42,252 nucleotides of DNA, taken from a virus. A model generated the notes under the pieces. The model saw only the letters and a program-made list of their open reading frames with translations, was not told where the DNA came from and did no database searches. Of the stretch, positions 15,858 to 22,724 are shown in pieces (position 1 is the stretch's first letter; each line of letters starts with the position of its first letter). The translations under genes were made by a program, and so were the position numbers. The stretch is taken from positions 1-42,252 of IMG/VR virus record IMGVR_UViG_3300024353_000002. The stretch is one strand, 5' to 3'.

Positions 15858-16439
15858 ATGAATTGGATGGCACTCATTACCAGCATTGTAGACTACCTGC
15901 CGATTGAGAGAGCCTTGTTCCCCCCCCGGGACAACACCAAAGCCTTAGAGAAATTGGCGGACAGTATGAGAGACACCAAGATCCCCCCCCAAACCCATGT
16001 TTCAGAAAAGACGACTTCTACCATCACCAGACTCCCTATAGAATCCGCAGTACCGACCACTGAGGAGACCATCGCCCAACTGAAGCGGCGACTGGGTAAG
16101 GAACTCTACAAGTTGGAGCTGGATCTGGCCAATGAGCTGAGGATAAACGGTAAGCCCTGCGATTGCCTCAACTCCAAGCATAGCCTTCTCTTTGAAGCTG
16201 TTGCCGAGGAGCTAATACCACTTGACCCACACAATCCTATTTACCGTGAAATACTAGACTGGGTAACGACTGCCATGCCTAGAGGGACTTTTGAGGCTAT
16301 CAGTAGCGGCCGATATGATGCTGAGTACCCGCTGATGGCATCGGAGGTCAGAGACTTTCGCAAGAGACTTTTGGGTAACATCTCACGTGTTGCTATGATA
16401 GAACCAAAGGAGCCAGTCTATGAAACACATAATATATGA
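15858..16439 (+). CDS. Early protein with CDC-KH motif, unknown function
   Basis: 193 residues; I choose ATG 15858 because AGGAGG ends eight bases before it. The N-terminus is amphipathic (MNWMALITSIVDYLPIERALF), then a disordered Thr/Pro linker to about residue 65, and a helical domain with KPCDCLNSKHSLLFEAVAEEL and IYREILDWV. The Cys/His pair could bind a metal. First gene of the early operon. Confidence 0.82.
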   Translation: MNWMALITSIVDYLPIERALFPPRDNTKALEKLADSMRDTKIPPQTHVSEKTTSTITRLPIESAVPTTEETIAQLKRRLGKELYKLELDLANELRINGKPCDCLNSKHSLLFEAVAEELIPLDPHNPIYREILDWVTTAMPRGTFEAISSGRYDAEYPLMASEVRDFRKRLLGNISRVAMIEPKEPVYETHNI

Positions 16440-16644
16440 CCTGCCCGAGTTTGCATATCGGTTACTCAAATTTGCGCCCAAAAGACAAGGCTTGCCTTCC
16501 TACCCTAATGCTGTTGCAGATGCACAGAGAATTTTGAGAGAAAGATTAAAGGCTACTAACTGCCCAAATTGTGGTGGACCGCTGGATAAAGACGGTTGTT
16601 GCCCTGTATGTTTGCTCTGCCCGCTACCAAAACCGATAAAATAG
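16420..16644 (+). CDS. Small zinc-ribbon protein with YDLPxFAY domain
   Basis: 74 residues, ATG 16420 inside the end of the previous gene. YDLPEFAYRL and DAQRILRERLKAT repeat the arrangement in the late membrane protein at 5747-6169. The C-terminus adds CPNCGG...CCPVCLLC, a zinc ribbon. Sharing this domain between an early and a late protein suggests both bind the same partner. Confidence 0.82.
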   Translation: MKHIIYDLPEFAYRLLKFAPKRQGLPSYPNAVADAQRILRERLKATNCPNCGGPLDKDGCCPVCLLCPLPKPIK

Positions 16645-16658
16645 GTCGTTTGCCCCTC

Positions 16659-16687
16659 TTGACAAACTTTCCCCTTTGTGCTACTGT
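16659..16687 (+). promoter_or_regulatory. Promoter and GGCGTAAAGCC repeats
   Basis: TTGACA (16659-16664), 17-bp spacer and TACTGT (16682-16687). Just downstream (16702-16728) are direct repeats of GGCGTAAAG inside a TAATGGC...GCCATTA inverted repeat, a likely operator; GGCGTAAAGCCATT also occurs at 15734-15747. Confidence 0.55.
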
Positions 16688-16779
16688 TTTATTAAGTGTA
16701 ATGGCGTAAAGTGGCGTAAAGCCATATTATAATGGCTTACCACCGAGAGCCACCAAAAAGAGGAAAGGAGGAAAGCACC

Positions 16780-17028
16780 ATGGCAGGTATTTATGCCAAC
16801 CTTGCACAGTTGATGTCGAGCCGGGAAATGTCCATCAGCCGTACTCCCTTCAACCCCGATATCGTGGTAGTCAAGAGGGCCAGCTTCCCCAAGGGAACAG
16901 TTCCCAAGCACCTCACTGGCTTTCTCATCAAGAAGGGCGAGTGCGCTGGTAGGAACGGAACCCTAGTCTATAAGGGCAGACTAGTGCCGGCGACCGCAGC
17001 TTGTGTTGCGGAAAAACACGGTAGATAG
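16780..17028 (+). CDS. Small basic early protein, unknown
   Basis: 82 residues from ATG 16780 with AAAGGAGG; an upstream in-frame ATG at 16732 lacks a site. It is basic with beta pattern (DIVVVKRASFPKGTVPKHL, GTLVYKGRLVPA) and two Cys. No family recognised. Has its own promoter and a terminator, so it is a single-gene unit. Confidence 0.78.
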   Translation: MAGIYANLAQLMSSREMSISRTPFNPDIVVVKRASFPKGTVPKHLTGFLIKKGECAGRNGTLVYKGRLVPATAACVAEKHGR

Positions 17029-17062
17029 CTCGCCTGAGAGCATCTGACAACTGAAAAAGAAC

Positions 17063-17095
17063 AAAAGGCAGCCTTGACACGGTTGCCTTTTGTGT
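17063..17095 (+). terminator. Terminator whose loop is the next promoter's -35 box
   Basis: AAAAGGCAGCC (17063-17073) pairs with GGTTGCCTTTT (17081-17091), one G-U pair, followed by a T-rich run. The loop is exactly TTGACAC. Confidence 0.7.
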
Positions 17096-17102
17096 TTATA
17101 AT
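17074..17102 (+). promoter_or_regulatory. Consensus sigma70-type promoter
   Basis: TTGACA (17074-17079), 17-bp spacer and TATAAT (17097-17102): both hexamers perfect. Confidence 0.85.
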
Positions 17103-17118
17103 GCCTTTAGGTAATGGC

Positions 17119-17421
17119 ATGGTCGAAGAAATCAAGCTCGTAAAAGTAGAATACTACCGCCAGGTGAAGCCCCCCACCCTGAGGCAATATCTCTACCGGA
17201 GGGCAGTCCATGAAGCGATGGCTAAGATAAAGGGCAAGGTTGGAGTGACCCTGAATCCTGAGACTGGGAATCCAATCCCTGAGTCAGCCCTGGCAGCTAG
17301 GGAAGCCTTAAAAGGGCTCACCACGGAGAAAATACTGGCTGAATATCCAACTTGGAAGGAGGACTATGAGAGAGATGTCGAACAACGAAGAGGAAGAGAG
17401 GAAGATATACATCCTCGATGA
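17119..17421 (+). CDS. Basic early protein, unknown
   Basis: 100 residues if it starts at ATG 17119; ATG 17101 overlaps the -10 box and is less likely. The mRNA leader would be only about ten bases with no clear Shine-Dalgarno. The protein is basic and helical (RQYLYRRAVHEAMAKIKGKV), with PETGNPIPESALAAREALKGL in the middle. Overlaps the start of the thioredoxin-like gene. No family recognised. Confidence 0.72.
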   Translation: MVEEIKLVKVEYYRQVKPPTLRQYLYRRAVHEAMAKIKGKVGVTLNPETGNPIPESALAAREALKGLTTEKILAEYPTWKEDYERDVEQRRGREEDIHPR

Positions 17422-17734
17422 CGAGGAATGTACACCCTGCGAGGAAGTAAAACAGGCACTCAAAGCCGAGATAGAATCAGGCAAAGTTCAGGTGCTCCAG
17501 ATTACGTCGGATGAAGCCCTGGAGTTGCTTGATAAAGCGGGCGCTGGGGATAAGATAGAGTTCCCTTCAGCCCTGGTTAAGGATGGTAAAGGGGTGAGAC
17601 TCTGCCAGATTTACCACAGCAAGGACATTACTCTGTCCAAGTGCGGGGACGAGATTATCGCTATTCGGGAGCCCCCGGGAGAGCAATCGGCTACCCCCCA
17701 GTCTGAAGCACCGCCTCTACCGCCCACCGGTTGA
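17366..17734 (+). CDS. Thioredoxin/glutaredoxin-like protein (CTPC)
   Basis: 122 residues, ATG 17366 with AAGGAGG. KIYILDDEECTPCEEVKQAL places a CxxC redox site after the first strand, as in thioredoxin-fold proteins; EFPSALV supplies the cis-Pro turn. Residues 105-122 are a Pro-rich tail. It faces, tail to tail, a minus-strand ferredoxin:thioredoxin reductase-like gene, so I infer a redox pair in which the reductase charges this protein. Targets might be host enzymes such as ribonucleotide reductase. Confidence 0.82.
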   Translation: MREMSNNEEEERKIYILDDEECTPCEEVKQALKAEIESGKVQVLQITSDEALELLDKAGAGDKIEFPSALVKDGKGVRLCQIYHSKDITLSKCGDEIIAIREPPGEQSATPQSEAPPLPPTG

Positions 17735-17957
17735 TGTAACTCTCAAAGTAAGACCGCTTTTTACCGCGATAAAATACGGCATATCTGCCCGAGGCGCCAA
17801 CCACCTTCCAGACATTTGTCTCCACTTCCTCAATGATAATCTCAGCTATCGTCTCGGCACCCCTGGGACGCAAGGTTAGCGTATTATCTTCCTCGGTGAT
17901 AGAAAATCCGTTTATGCTGATTTTCTTGAGGAATTCCCCTTTGGCTTTCGGGTCCAC
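17691..17957 (-). CDS. Small protein coupled to the FTR-like gene, unknown
   Basis: 88 residues, ATG 17957 inside the end of the FTR-like gene (46-base overlap) with a GGAG upstream. Alternating strands (SINGFSITEEDNTLTLRPRG, TIAEIIIEEVETNVWKVV, YAVFYRGKKRSYF) suggest a small beta domain. Its 3' end overlaps the plus-strand thioredoxin-like gene by 44 bases. Confidence 0.7.
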   Translation of the reverse strand: MDPKAKGEFLKKISINGFSITEEDNTLTLRPRGAETIAEIIIEEVETNVWKVVGASGRYAVFYRGKKRSYFESYINRWAVEAVLQTGG

Positions 17958-18238
17958 TTCTTTTTCTCCTTCAACTGAGCAGTCAGCATGTTATACTCTT
18001 CAATGTAAGCTCCGTTCACAAGCAGTCCGCAGCGGCATCGGTTTAGCTTTTTGATATCCTCCAGGGCAAACTCGCAAGGGCAGTGATTCCGTCCGGGCAC
18101 ACAAGGGCAACCTCCCTTCTCTATCACCAGGTCAGCCCACCTAAGAGACTCTTGCCCAGGGTGGATTTTGAGGTTGTTCTCCTCAGCGAATTTAACGATC
18201 CTGGCAGCGATTACCTCCCTGGCTGCCGTCAAAGACAC
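17912..18238 (-). CDS. Ferredoxin:thioredoxin reductase catalytic-chain-like protein
   Basis: 108 residues, start GTG 18238 (no Shine-Dalgarno; the upstream bases are CAAGA repeats). Cysteines at 44/46 (CPC), 53/55 (CPC) and 68/70 (CRC-GLL) match the three CxC motifs of the FTR beta subunit, which holds a 4Fe-4S cluster beside the redox disulfide; the first gap is shorter than in plant-type FTR. Length fits the family (about 110). The C-terminus is a basic tail. Probably passes ferredoxin electrons to the thioredoxin-like protein next door. Confidence 0.8.
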   Translation of the reverse strand: MSLTAAREVIAARIVKFAEENNLKIHPGQESLRWADLVIEKGGCPCVPGRNHCPCEFALEDIKKLNRCRCGLLVNGAYIEEYNMLTAQLKEKKKWTRKPKGNSSRKSA

Positions 18239-18239
18239 T

Positions 18240-18287
18240 GTCTTGTCTTGTCTCGTCTTGTCTTGTCTTGTGTCTTGTCTTTGTCTT
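18240..18287. repeat. Second GTCTTG cluster, upstream of the FTR-like gene
   Basis: Seven GTCTTG copies (one of the series is GTCTCG) in under 50 bases, mostly at five-base steps, matching the hexamer of the 15.4-15.8 kb control region. They occupy the minus-strand leader just before the GTG start. Confidence 0.7.
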
Positions 18288-18319
18288 GCCGTCTCTGTGC
18301 CTCCTCTGTTATAAGCTCA

Positions 18320-18348
18320 TTATAGCACCCTCACCCCCTCTTGACATC
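18320..18348 (-). promoter_or_regulatory. Minus-strand promoter of the FTR-like operon
   Basis: Minus strand ATGTCA (18348-18343), 17-bp spacer and TATAAT (18325-18320). Its -35 uses the same bases as the plus-strand TTGACA at 18342-18347. Confidence 0.5.
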
Positions 18349-18369
18349 CTAAAACAGTTATGGTAGACT
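18342..18369 (+). promoter_or_regulatory. Plus-strand promoter of the recombinase operon
   Basis: TTGACA (18342-18347), a 16-bp spacer and TAGACT (18364-18369), followed by GGGGGTG and the ATG at 18415. Confidence 0.65.
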
Positions 18370-18414
18370 AAAACTAGATTACCTATTATACTCCAACTGT
18401 GTAGGGGGTGTCAA

Positions 18415-18687
18415 ATGAAAGCATACAAACTACCAAAATGGCGACAGGAAGTAGAGGCAATTCTCAGAGAACAATATAAGGGCACCGAGCTGGAACAGTG
18501 GCTCAAAGCGGCCGATGAGCTTATTGACCTTGCCTTGGAGGTAGAGGTCCCTTCTAGAGATTCTGGGAAAGTGGTAACCACATTCCTTAGACTAGCAAGC
18601 GTGGAGCTCCGACCCTTAGCAGCTGTCTATGCCGGCTTCCAACTCGGAGTGGCATACGAGAGGCTTCGGAATGCAAACCGAACTTGA
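18415..18687 (+). CDS. Small helical protein before the recombinase, unknown
   Basis: 90 residues, ATG 18415 with GGGGGTG upstream. Helical throughout (YKLPKWRQEVEAILREQY, LEQWLKAADELIDLALEVEV, RPLAAVYAGFQLGVAYERL). Overlaps the start of the recombinase gene, so the two are coupled. Could be a recombination directionality or regulatory factor by position; no direct evidence. Confidence 0.75.
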   Translation: MKAYKLPKWRQEVEAILREQYKGTELEQWLKAADELIDLALEVEVPSRDSGKVVTTFLRLASVELRPLAAVYAGFQLGVAYERLRNANRT

Positions 18688-19570
18688 GAACTTAAAGCTG
18701 GTCCTGAGCTCCCCGCGACTCCGGGCTCCAAGCACTCTCACCAACTATCTTTCCATAGCCGGACAGTTTTTGACATGGTTGGGGGACCGGCTGCCGCCTG
18801 GGGAAATGGATCTCCGCCGATACTTCTTGCATAGGCGAGATGAGGGAATAAGCGAGGGCAGCCTCAGAACTTACTATGCTGTGCTGGAAAAACTTTATCG
18901 CGCCAACCATTGGGACTGGCCACTGGAAAAGGGAGACCGTCCTGAGTCACCATCAGTGGCAACCACGCCGGGGTTCACCAGGGAAGAGGTGGAGCAACTA
19001 ATCAGAAACCGTGAGCTCTACTCCAAAGGTGAGTGCTTCTACCTGTCGATAGCCACCATCCTTGCCCCCAGGAGAATTGAGCTGGCCCGAATTAAGAAAC
19101 GGGACATAAAGGGCAATACTCTCTACATAGACACCGCTAAGGGGGGGGAAAAGAGAACACATCTGGTCCCCGATGCGATAATGCCTTACATTGAGGCTTA
19201 CCATCCCAAGGAGCATAATGTAAGAGCACTAACCTTTATGTTTGACCGGATATGTGTCAAGGGACTGGGGGAGAAGAAACCAAGCTATGGATGGCACAGC
19301 TTTCGCCGGACACTGGTCAACGAGTTACCGATAGCCCTGGCTAAAGCCGACAAGCCTCTAACCTATATCGGTTACTTCCTTCGCTGGAGCAGGAAGTCCA
19401 CCGGCGCCACATTTATGGGAACACCGATGGGCGGGATATATGGCCGACCGGAGATATTAAACTCCGACCCCTTCTTTACTGACCGAGTGGGCTCCGACCC
19501 CTTCTTTGTTGACCGAGAGGTGTTTGCCGTTCACCCATTCCTACCGCTGTGGGCTAATACAAACAAATAA
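18671..19570 (+). CDS. Divergent tyrosine recombinase
   Basis: 299 residues from ATG 18671, inside the preceding gene; a GTG/ATG at 18629 would extend it. The N-terminal domain (residues 20-95) is SAM-like and helical. The catalytic part shows APRRIELARI (Arg I), WHSFRRTLV (HxxR) and YFLRWSRKSTGATF, but the usual H-x-N-tyrosine segment is poorly conserved, the best nucleophile candidate being Y257. The C-terminus contains a 9-residue tandem repeat (SDPFF-DR). Either an integrase of a divergent family or a partly decayed one; the second recombinase at 27625 is canonical. Confidence 0.78.
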   Translation: MQTELENLKLVLSSPRLRAPSTLTNYLSIAGQFLTWLGDRLPPGEMDLRRYFLHRRDEGISEGSLRTYYAVLEKLYRANHWDWPLEKGDRPESPSVATTPGFTREEVEQLIRNRELYSKGECFYLSIATILAPRRIELARIKKRDIKGNTLYIDTAKGGEKRTHLVPDAIMPYIEAYHPKEHNVRALTFMFDRICVKGLGEKKPSYGWHSFRRTLVNELPIALAKADKPLTYIGYFLRWSRKSTGATFMGTPMGGIYGRPEILNSDPFFTDRVGSDPFFVDREVFAVHPFLPLWANTNK

Positions 19571-19651
19571 GAGGGGCACTGCCCCTCTCCTTGAAAGGAG
19601 AGGTTGAAGGGGCTTAGCCCCTTCAAAGTGGGGCGTGCTCCCTACTACCAA
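19571..19651 (+). other. Three short perfect hairpins after the recombinase
   Basis: GAGGGGC-act-GCCCCTC, CTCCTT-gaa-AGGAG and TGAAGGGGC-tta-GCCCCTTCA follow one another directly ahead of the terminator. They may slow 3' decay or fold as one RNA. Confidence 0.5.
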
Positions 19652-19694
19652 AGTAAGCCAGCCCGATAATAGGCTGGCTTACTCCTTTTATTTT
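19652..19694 (+). terminator. Intrinsic terminator of the recombinase operon
   Basis: AGTAAGCCAGCC (19652-19663) pairs perfectly with GGCTGGCTTACT (19672-19683), then a T-rich run. Confidence 0.85.
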
Positions 19695-19965
19695 GGCAAT
19701 TCTTATATCCTTTATATCATCATATCAAAATCAATCATAGCCATATCTAAAATAAACTTGACAAATTATATTGTCTTGTGATTAGATATAATCGTATCTA
19801 GATTACCTCTTATTAGAGTAAGAGGAAAGGTAGGCAAGACAAGCTAAAATACCAGTCCATCATAGGATTGCTAGCCTGGCAAGCTAGAGCACCTTAAGAA
19901 TTGAATACTGGAAGCCGAAGCCGGGAACGCTTGCCCTCTTTGGGCAAAACGAAAGGGGGGAAGCG
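19695..19965 (+). promoter_or_regulatory. AT-rich leader and promoter region of the sigma-like gene
   Basis: No gene is seen. It has repeated ATATC/TATCTA words, a TTGACA at 19758-19763 with TTAGAT or TAGATA 18-19 bp downstream, two more CAAGAC/GTCTTG hexamers (near 19771 and 19838), and small hairpins (CCTCTTA/TAAGAGG; TGCCC/GGGCA just before the GGGGGG ribosome-binding site). Possible regulated promoter or accessory origin. Confidence 0.5.
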
Positions 19966-20700
19966 ATGAGACAAGCGGAACTAACAGCCGAAATCAAGGC
20001 TTATGCCCGCAAGGTAGCCAATGAGTTACCAGAAAGGTTACTTAAAGGCGAAAAGCATAAGCATAAGTCAAGGACTAGACCAAGCCAAGCCAAGCCGATA
20101 GCCGATATTGAAGCTAGTTATAATCAGCTTGCGGGGGAGTGGCGGGACTGGTTAGAGGTAGCCCTCAAATATGAGCATAGAGTCCCTAGCCAAGACCGCT
20201 ATGATATACGCCATACCATACTACTGGAGCTTCACAAGGCAAGGCAAAGAGACGGTCAACCGATACCGATACTCCGAGCTTATCGGATAGCTAGCTTGAC
20301 GGTAGCCTTATATTGGCGGCAAATCATTAAGCCGCTAGTCAAGGTCTGTGTTATAGACGGTATAGCCAAAGAGCCTAATAATGGTAACTGTAGCTTTAAG
20401 GACAAACCGTCTAAATGCCGACAATGCCCCTTCCTAGCGGTGCGACCTATACAAAGCCTTGACCAGTCAACTACCGACTACGATGGCTATGAGTGCCGAC
20501 TGCTGGATACCGTAGCCGATGATAAGGCTATTGAGGCAATTGACATTGATAGTCGTGTTGACGCTAGCCAATGGTTGCTCGGTTGCAAGGTGCGACTTAT
20601 TGAAATAGCGACAAAGAAGCTAGACGGTATTCCGCTAAACAAAAACGACCAGAAGTATCTGGAACGCTATCGGAAGCGTTACCAACTAGCTTTAGTCTAA
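19966..20700 (+). CDS. Sigma-factor-like protein (candidate)
   Basis: 244 residues, ATG 19966 behind AGGGGGG. The order recalls sigma-70 proteins: a region-2-like helix pair (YDIRHTILLELHKA ... RAYRIASLTVALYWRQII), a linker with SLDQSTTDYDGYE...LLDTVADD as seen between sigma regions, and a C-terminal helical part (RLIEIATKKL...KYLERYRKRYQ). Between them sits CSFKDKPSKCRQCPF, a possible zinc site. If real, it could direct host polymerase to virus promoters. Confidence in the function is limited. Confidence 0.8.
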   Translation: MRQAELTAEIKAYARKVANELPERLLKGEKHKHKSRTRPSQAKPIADIEASYNQLAGEWRDWLEVALKYEHRVPSQDRYDIRHTILLELHKARQRDGQPIPILRAYRIASLTVALYWRQIIKPLVKVCVIDGIAKEPNNGNCSFKDKPSKCRQCPFLAVRPIQSLDQSTTDYDGYECRLLDTVADDKAIEAIDIDSRVDASQWLLGCKVRLIEIATKKLDGIPLNKNDQKYLERYRKRYQLALV

Positions 20701-20838
20701 AATGTCGCATTTGACCCTCAGTTTACAGTATAGATAGTGGAAGCACTGTATAAGCTAGCGTGTCGCAGTTATACAGTAGTTTACTACTAGGTGAAGCTGG
20801 TAGCCTTGCCCACTACCAGATAGCCAAAAGGGGGTCAA
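20701..20838 (+). promoter_or_regulatory. Leader of the sliding-clamp gene
   Basis: ACTGTATAA (20745-20753) and TTATACAGT (20769-20777) form a 9-bp inverted repeat, with a further ACAGTATA copy just upstream, and TGTCGCA occurs twice. A likely operator or RNA hairpin ahead of the GTG start. Confidence 0.45.
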
Positions 20839-22125
20839 GTGGAAAAATTGAATATCGTGGGCAAGCGTTCAGGCGAGGGCTTTGTAGCTCATAAGGCTAT
20901 GCTGGTAAGTGCCCTGTCTAGGGCACTAGCCGATAGAGTGATATTGAACGATGTTACTCTAGGGCGTAAAGGCTTACTCGGATACCTAAAGGCTTTGGGG
21001 GGTAGTAACATTGTCAAGGTTACCCCCTCAAATGGTAGTGCTAGCGAGTCGCAGGCTATCGGTAAGAGGCTTAAAGCTATCTGCGGAGCTAATACCAGTT
21101 ATCTAGCCGATATGGACTGGATAGGTGAAAAAACGCCTTTGACCCTTTGCGATGTTAGGGTTAGCCCCTGTAACACCGTCAAGCCTAATGTGGGAGCTAT
21201 TGAGTTAGCCGACGCACTAAATAGAGTGCTACCGTTTACCGCTACTGATGACGCTAGACCTATACTCCAATGCGTCAAGTTTGTGGCAAAAGACGGTAAA
21301 TTGACGCTGGTTAGTGCCGATGGCTTTATGCTAGCAATAGTTACCCTTGACTATGATGATGGGGAAGGGGAAGCCCTGATAAACCGTAACGACCTTAAAG
21401 GTATAGCCAATGCCTTAAAGCGGGCAAAGCGGGCTAGGGTTAGCTTTGGGAAAGAGGATGTTACCATACCGTCAAGCCTCATTATAGACACCGAGCTAAT
21501 CCGCTATAAGTGGGTTAGCGTGGGCGGTAGCTTCCCCGAATATCAGAAGCTAATTCCTACCGAGTTTAACACGGTAGCCCACTTTGACACGGTAGAGGCA
21601 ATCAAGGCGGTCAATTCGCTTAAAGCCATATCCGATAATCCGAAAGCCTATCCGATAGACTTGACCATTGGCGACGGTAAAATAGTGATGGCTAATCCTG
21701 ATGATAAGGGTCAAGCCGAGCTGACCGCTGATACCGATGGCGAAGGCTTTGTGCGGATAGACGGTCAATACCTTGCTCAAGCCTTGCGGGCTTGTGGTGG
21801 TATGGTAGATTTTAAGCTCATCAATGCCTATTCACCGACTCTATTCACTACCGACGGTTATCAGTTGGTAGTAATGCCAATGATGACCGATAAGTCACAA
21901 GCCGAGCAAAAGGCAAAAGCCAAGCCAGCCAAAGCCGAGCAACCTACCGAGCCAACCGAGCCGATGTCGTGGGCGGAAGCCGAGAAGGTAGCCAAAGACC
22001 GTTCCCTAGCCGAGCAAGCCGAGCCGGTAGCAGAAGCGGAAGCGATAGCGGAAGCGGTAGCCGAAGCGGAAGCCGAAGCCAAGCCGAAGCGTAGCCGAAA
22101 GAGGGACAAAGTAGCCGTAGCCTAG
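20839..22125 (+). CDS. DnaN-like DNA sliding clamp
   Basis: 428 residues, GTG 20839 behind GGGGGTC. DARPILQCVKFVAKDGKLTLVSADGFMLAIV matches the second-domain signature of bacterial beta clamps, and SPTLFTTDGYQLVVMPM matches the clamp C-terminal end (family SP--F----Y-YLLMPM). The first 110 residues are divergent. After residue 365 comes an Ala/Glu-rich repetitive tail ending KPKRSRKRDK, not present in normal clamps. It would tether polymerase and other partners to virus DNA; no virus DNA polymerase is seen, so the host enzyme is the likely partner. Confidence 0.85.
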   Translation: MEKLNIVGKRSGEGFVAHKAMLVSALSRALADRVILNDVTLGRKGLLGYLKALGGSNIVKVTPSNGSASESQAIGKRLKAICGANTSYLADMDWIGEKTPLTLCDVRVSPCNTVKPNVGAIELADALNRVLPFTATDDARPILQCVKFVAKDGKLTLVSADGFMLAIVTLDYDDGEGEALINRNDLKGIANALKRAKRARVSFGKEDVTIPSSLIIDTELIRYKWVSVGGSFPEYQKLIPTEFNTVAHFDTVEAIKAVNSLKAISDNPKAYPIDLTIGDGKIVMANPDDKGQAELTADTDGEGFVRIDGQYLAQALRACGGMVDFKLINAYSPTLFTTDGYQLVVMPMMTDKSQAEQKAKAKPAKAEQPTEPTEPMSWAEAEKVAKDRSLAEQAEPVAEAEAIAEAVAEAEAEAKPKRSRKRDKVAVA

Positions 22126-22162
22126 AACGCTTGAACTCACAAAACAAAACAGCCACGCAAGA

Positions 22163-22188
22163 ATAGGGGTGGATAGCCCCTATTTTTG
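22163..22188 (+). terminator. Intrinsic terminator after the clamp gene
   Basis: ATAGGGG/CCCCTAT stem with TTTTT tail. Confidence 0.75.
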
Positions 22189-22196
22189 CTATTTTT

Positions 22197-22242
22197 AGGG
22201 GGTATTCTTCCCCGAAGGCGTGGGAAGGATACCCCTCTTTTT
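22197..22242 (+). terminator. Second intrinsic terminator
   Basis: GGGGTATTCTTCCC pairs with GGGAAGGATACCCC (one mismatch), then CTCTTTTT. Confidence 0.75.
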
Positions 22243-22262
22243 GTGGCTAGAAAGCGGGGTAG

Positions 22263-22433
22263 ATGAAGCACACTACAGCTTGGAATGTATGGGGTAGATA
22301 TTTTGTCTGTTTCACCTGTGGGGCAGAGTGGGCATATAACGGAGAAGGTATGCCCCGAACCATAGGTGACATTGACCCGCAATTCAGATGCCCAAACGAA
22401 AAAATATCTATCCAGCTAAAGCTAGACCTGTAA
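22263..22433 (+). CDS. Small CxxC protein
   Basis: 56 residues, ATG 22263 with a weak GGGG site. CFTCGAEW near residues 16-23 and a further Cys at 43 suggest one zinc site. It lies between terminators, so expression is uncertain; no family recognised. Confidence 0.5.
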   Translation: MKHTTAWNVWGRYFVCFTCGAEWAYNGEGMPRTIGDIDPQFRCPNEKISIQLKLDL

Positions 22434-22478
22434 CCAAGCAAAGGTTGATGTCTGAAAGTAAAAACTGAATAGCGAAGA

Positions 22479-22497
22479 GAGGGGCTTCGCCCCTCTT
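22479..22497 (+). terminator. Short GC hairpin
   Basis: AGAGGGGC-ttc-GCCCCTCT, without a strong T-tail; just before the next terminator. Confidence 0.45.
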
Positions 22498-22507
22498 ACC
22501 AAAGCCA

Positions 22508-22546
22508 GGGGGGCGGAAGCCTTAGACTACCGCCCCCCTCTTTTTG
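22508..22546 (+). terminator. Intrinsic terminator
   Basis: GGGGGGCGG (22508-22516) pairs with CCGCCCCCC (22530-22538), then TCTTTTT. Confidence 0.8.
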
Positions 22547-22576
22547 CTCCAAATCAGATAGAAAGGAGGGGAGAAA

Positions 22577-22666
22577 GTGAGAGTGAATTGGAGACAGGTA
22601 GTAATCATAGTAGGCTTATCTACCATCGCTATACTTATCTTACTATGGTTAGCTAATCTAAGCTAG
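22577..22666 (+). CDS. Single-helix membrane peptide
   Basis: 29 residues, GTG 22577 with GAAAGGAGG upstream. After RVNWRQ the sequence is one hydrophobic helix (VVIIVGLSTIAILILLWLA). Strong ribosome-binding site supports a real peptide; role unknown. Confidence 0.6.
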   Translation: MRVNWRQVVIIVGLSTIAILILLWLANLS

Positions 22667-22724
22667 GAGACCTTAACTAACCTAAATCTGAAGGGATAAC
22701 TATGCCAAGAAAGGAGGTGAAACT

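Noticed and set aside
21861-22109. Minus-strand Ala/Ser-rich ORFs inside the clamp gene
   Set aside because: Mirror image of the clamp's repetitive Ala/Glu tail.
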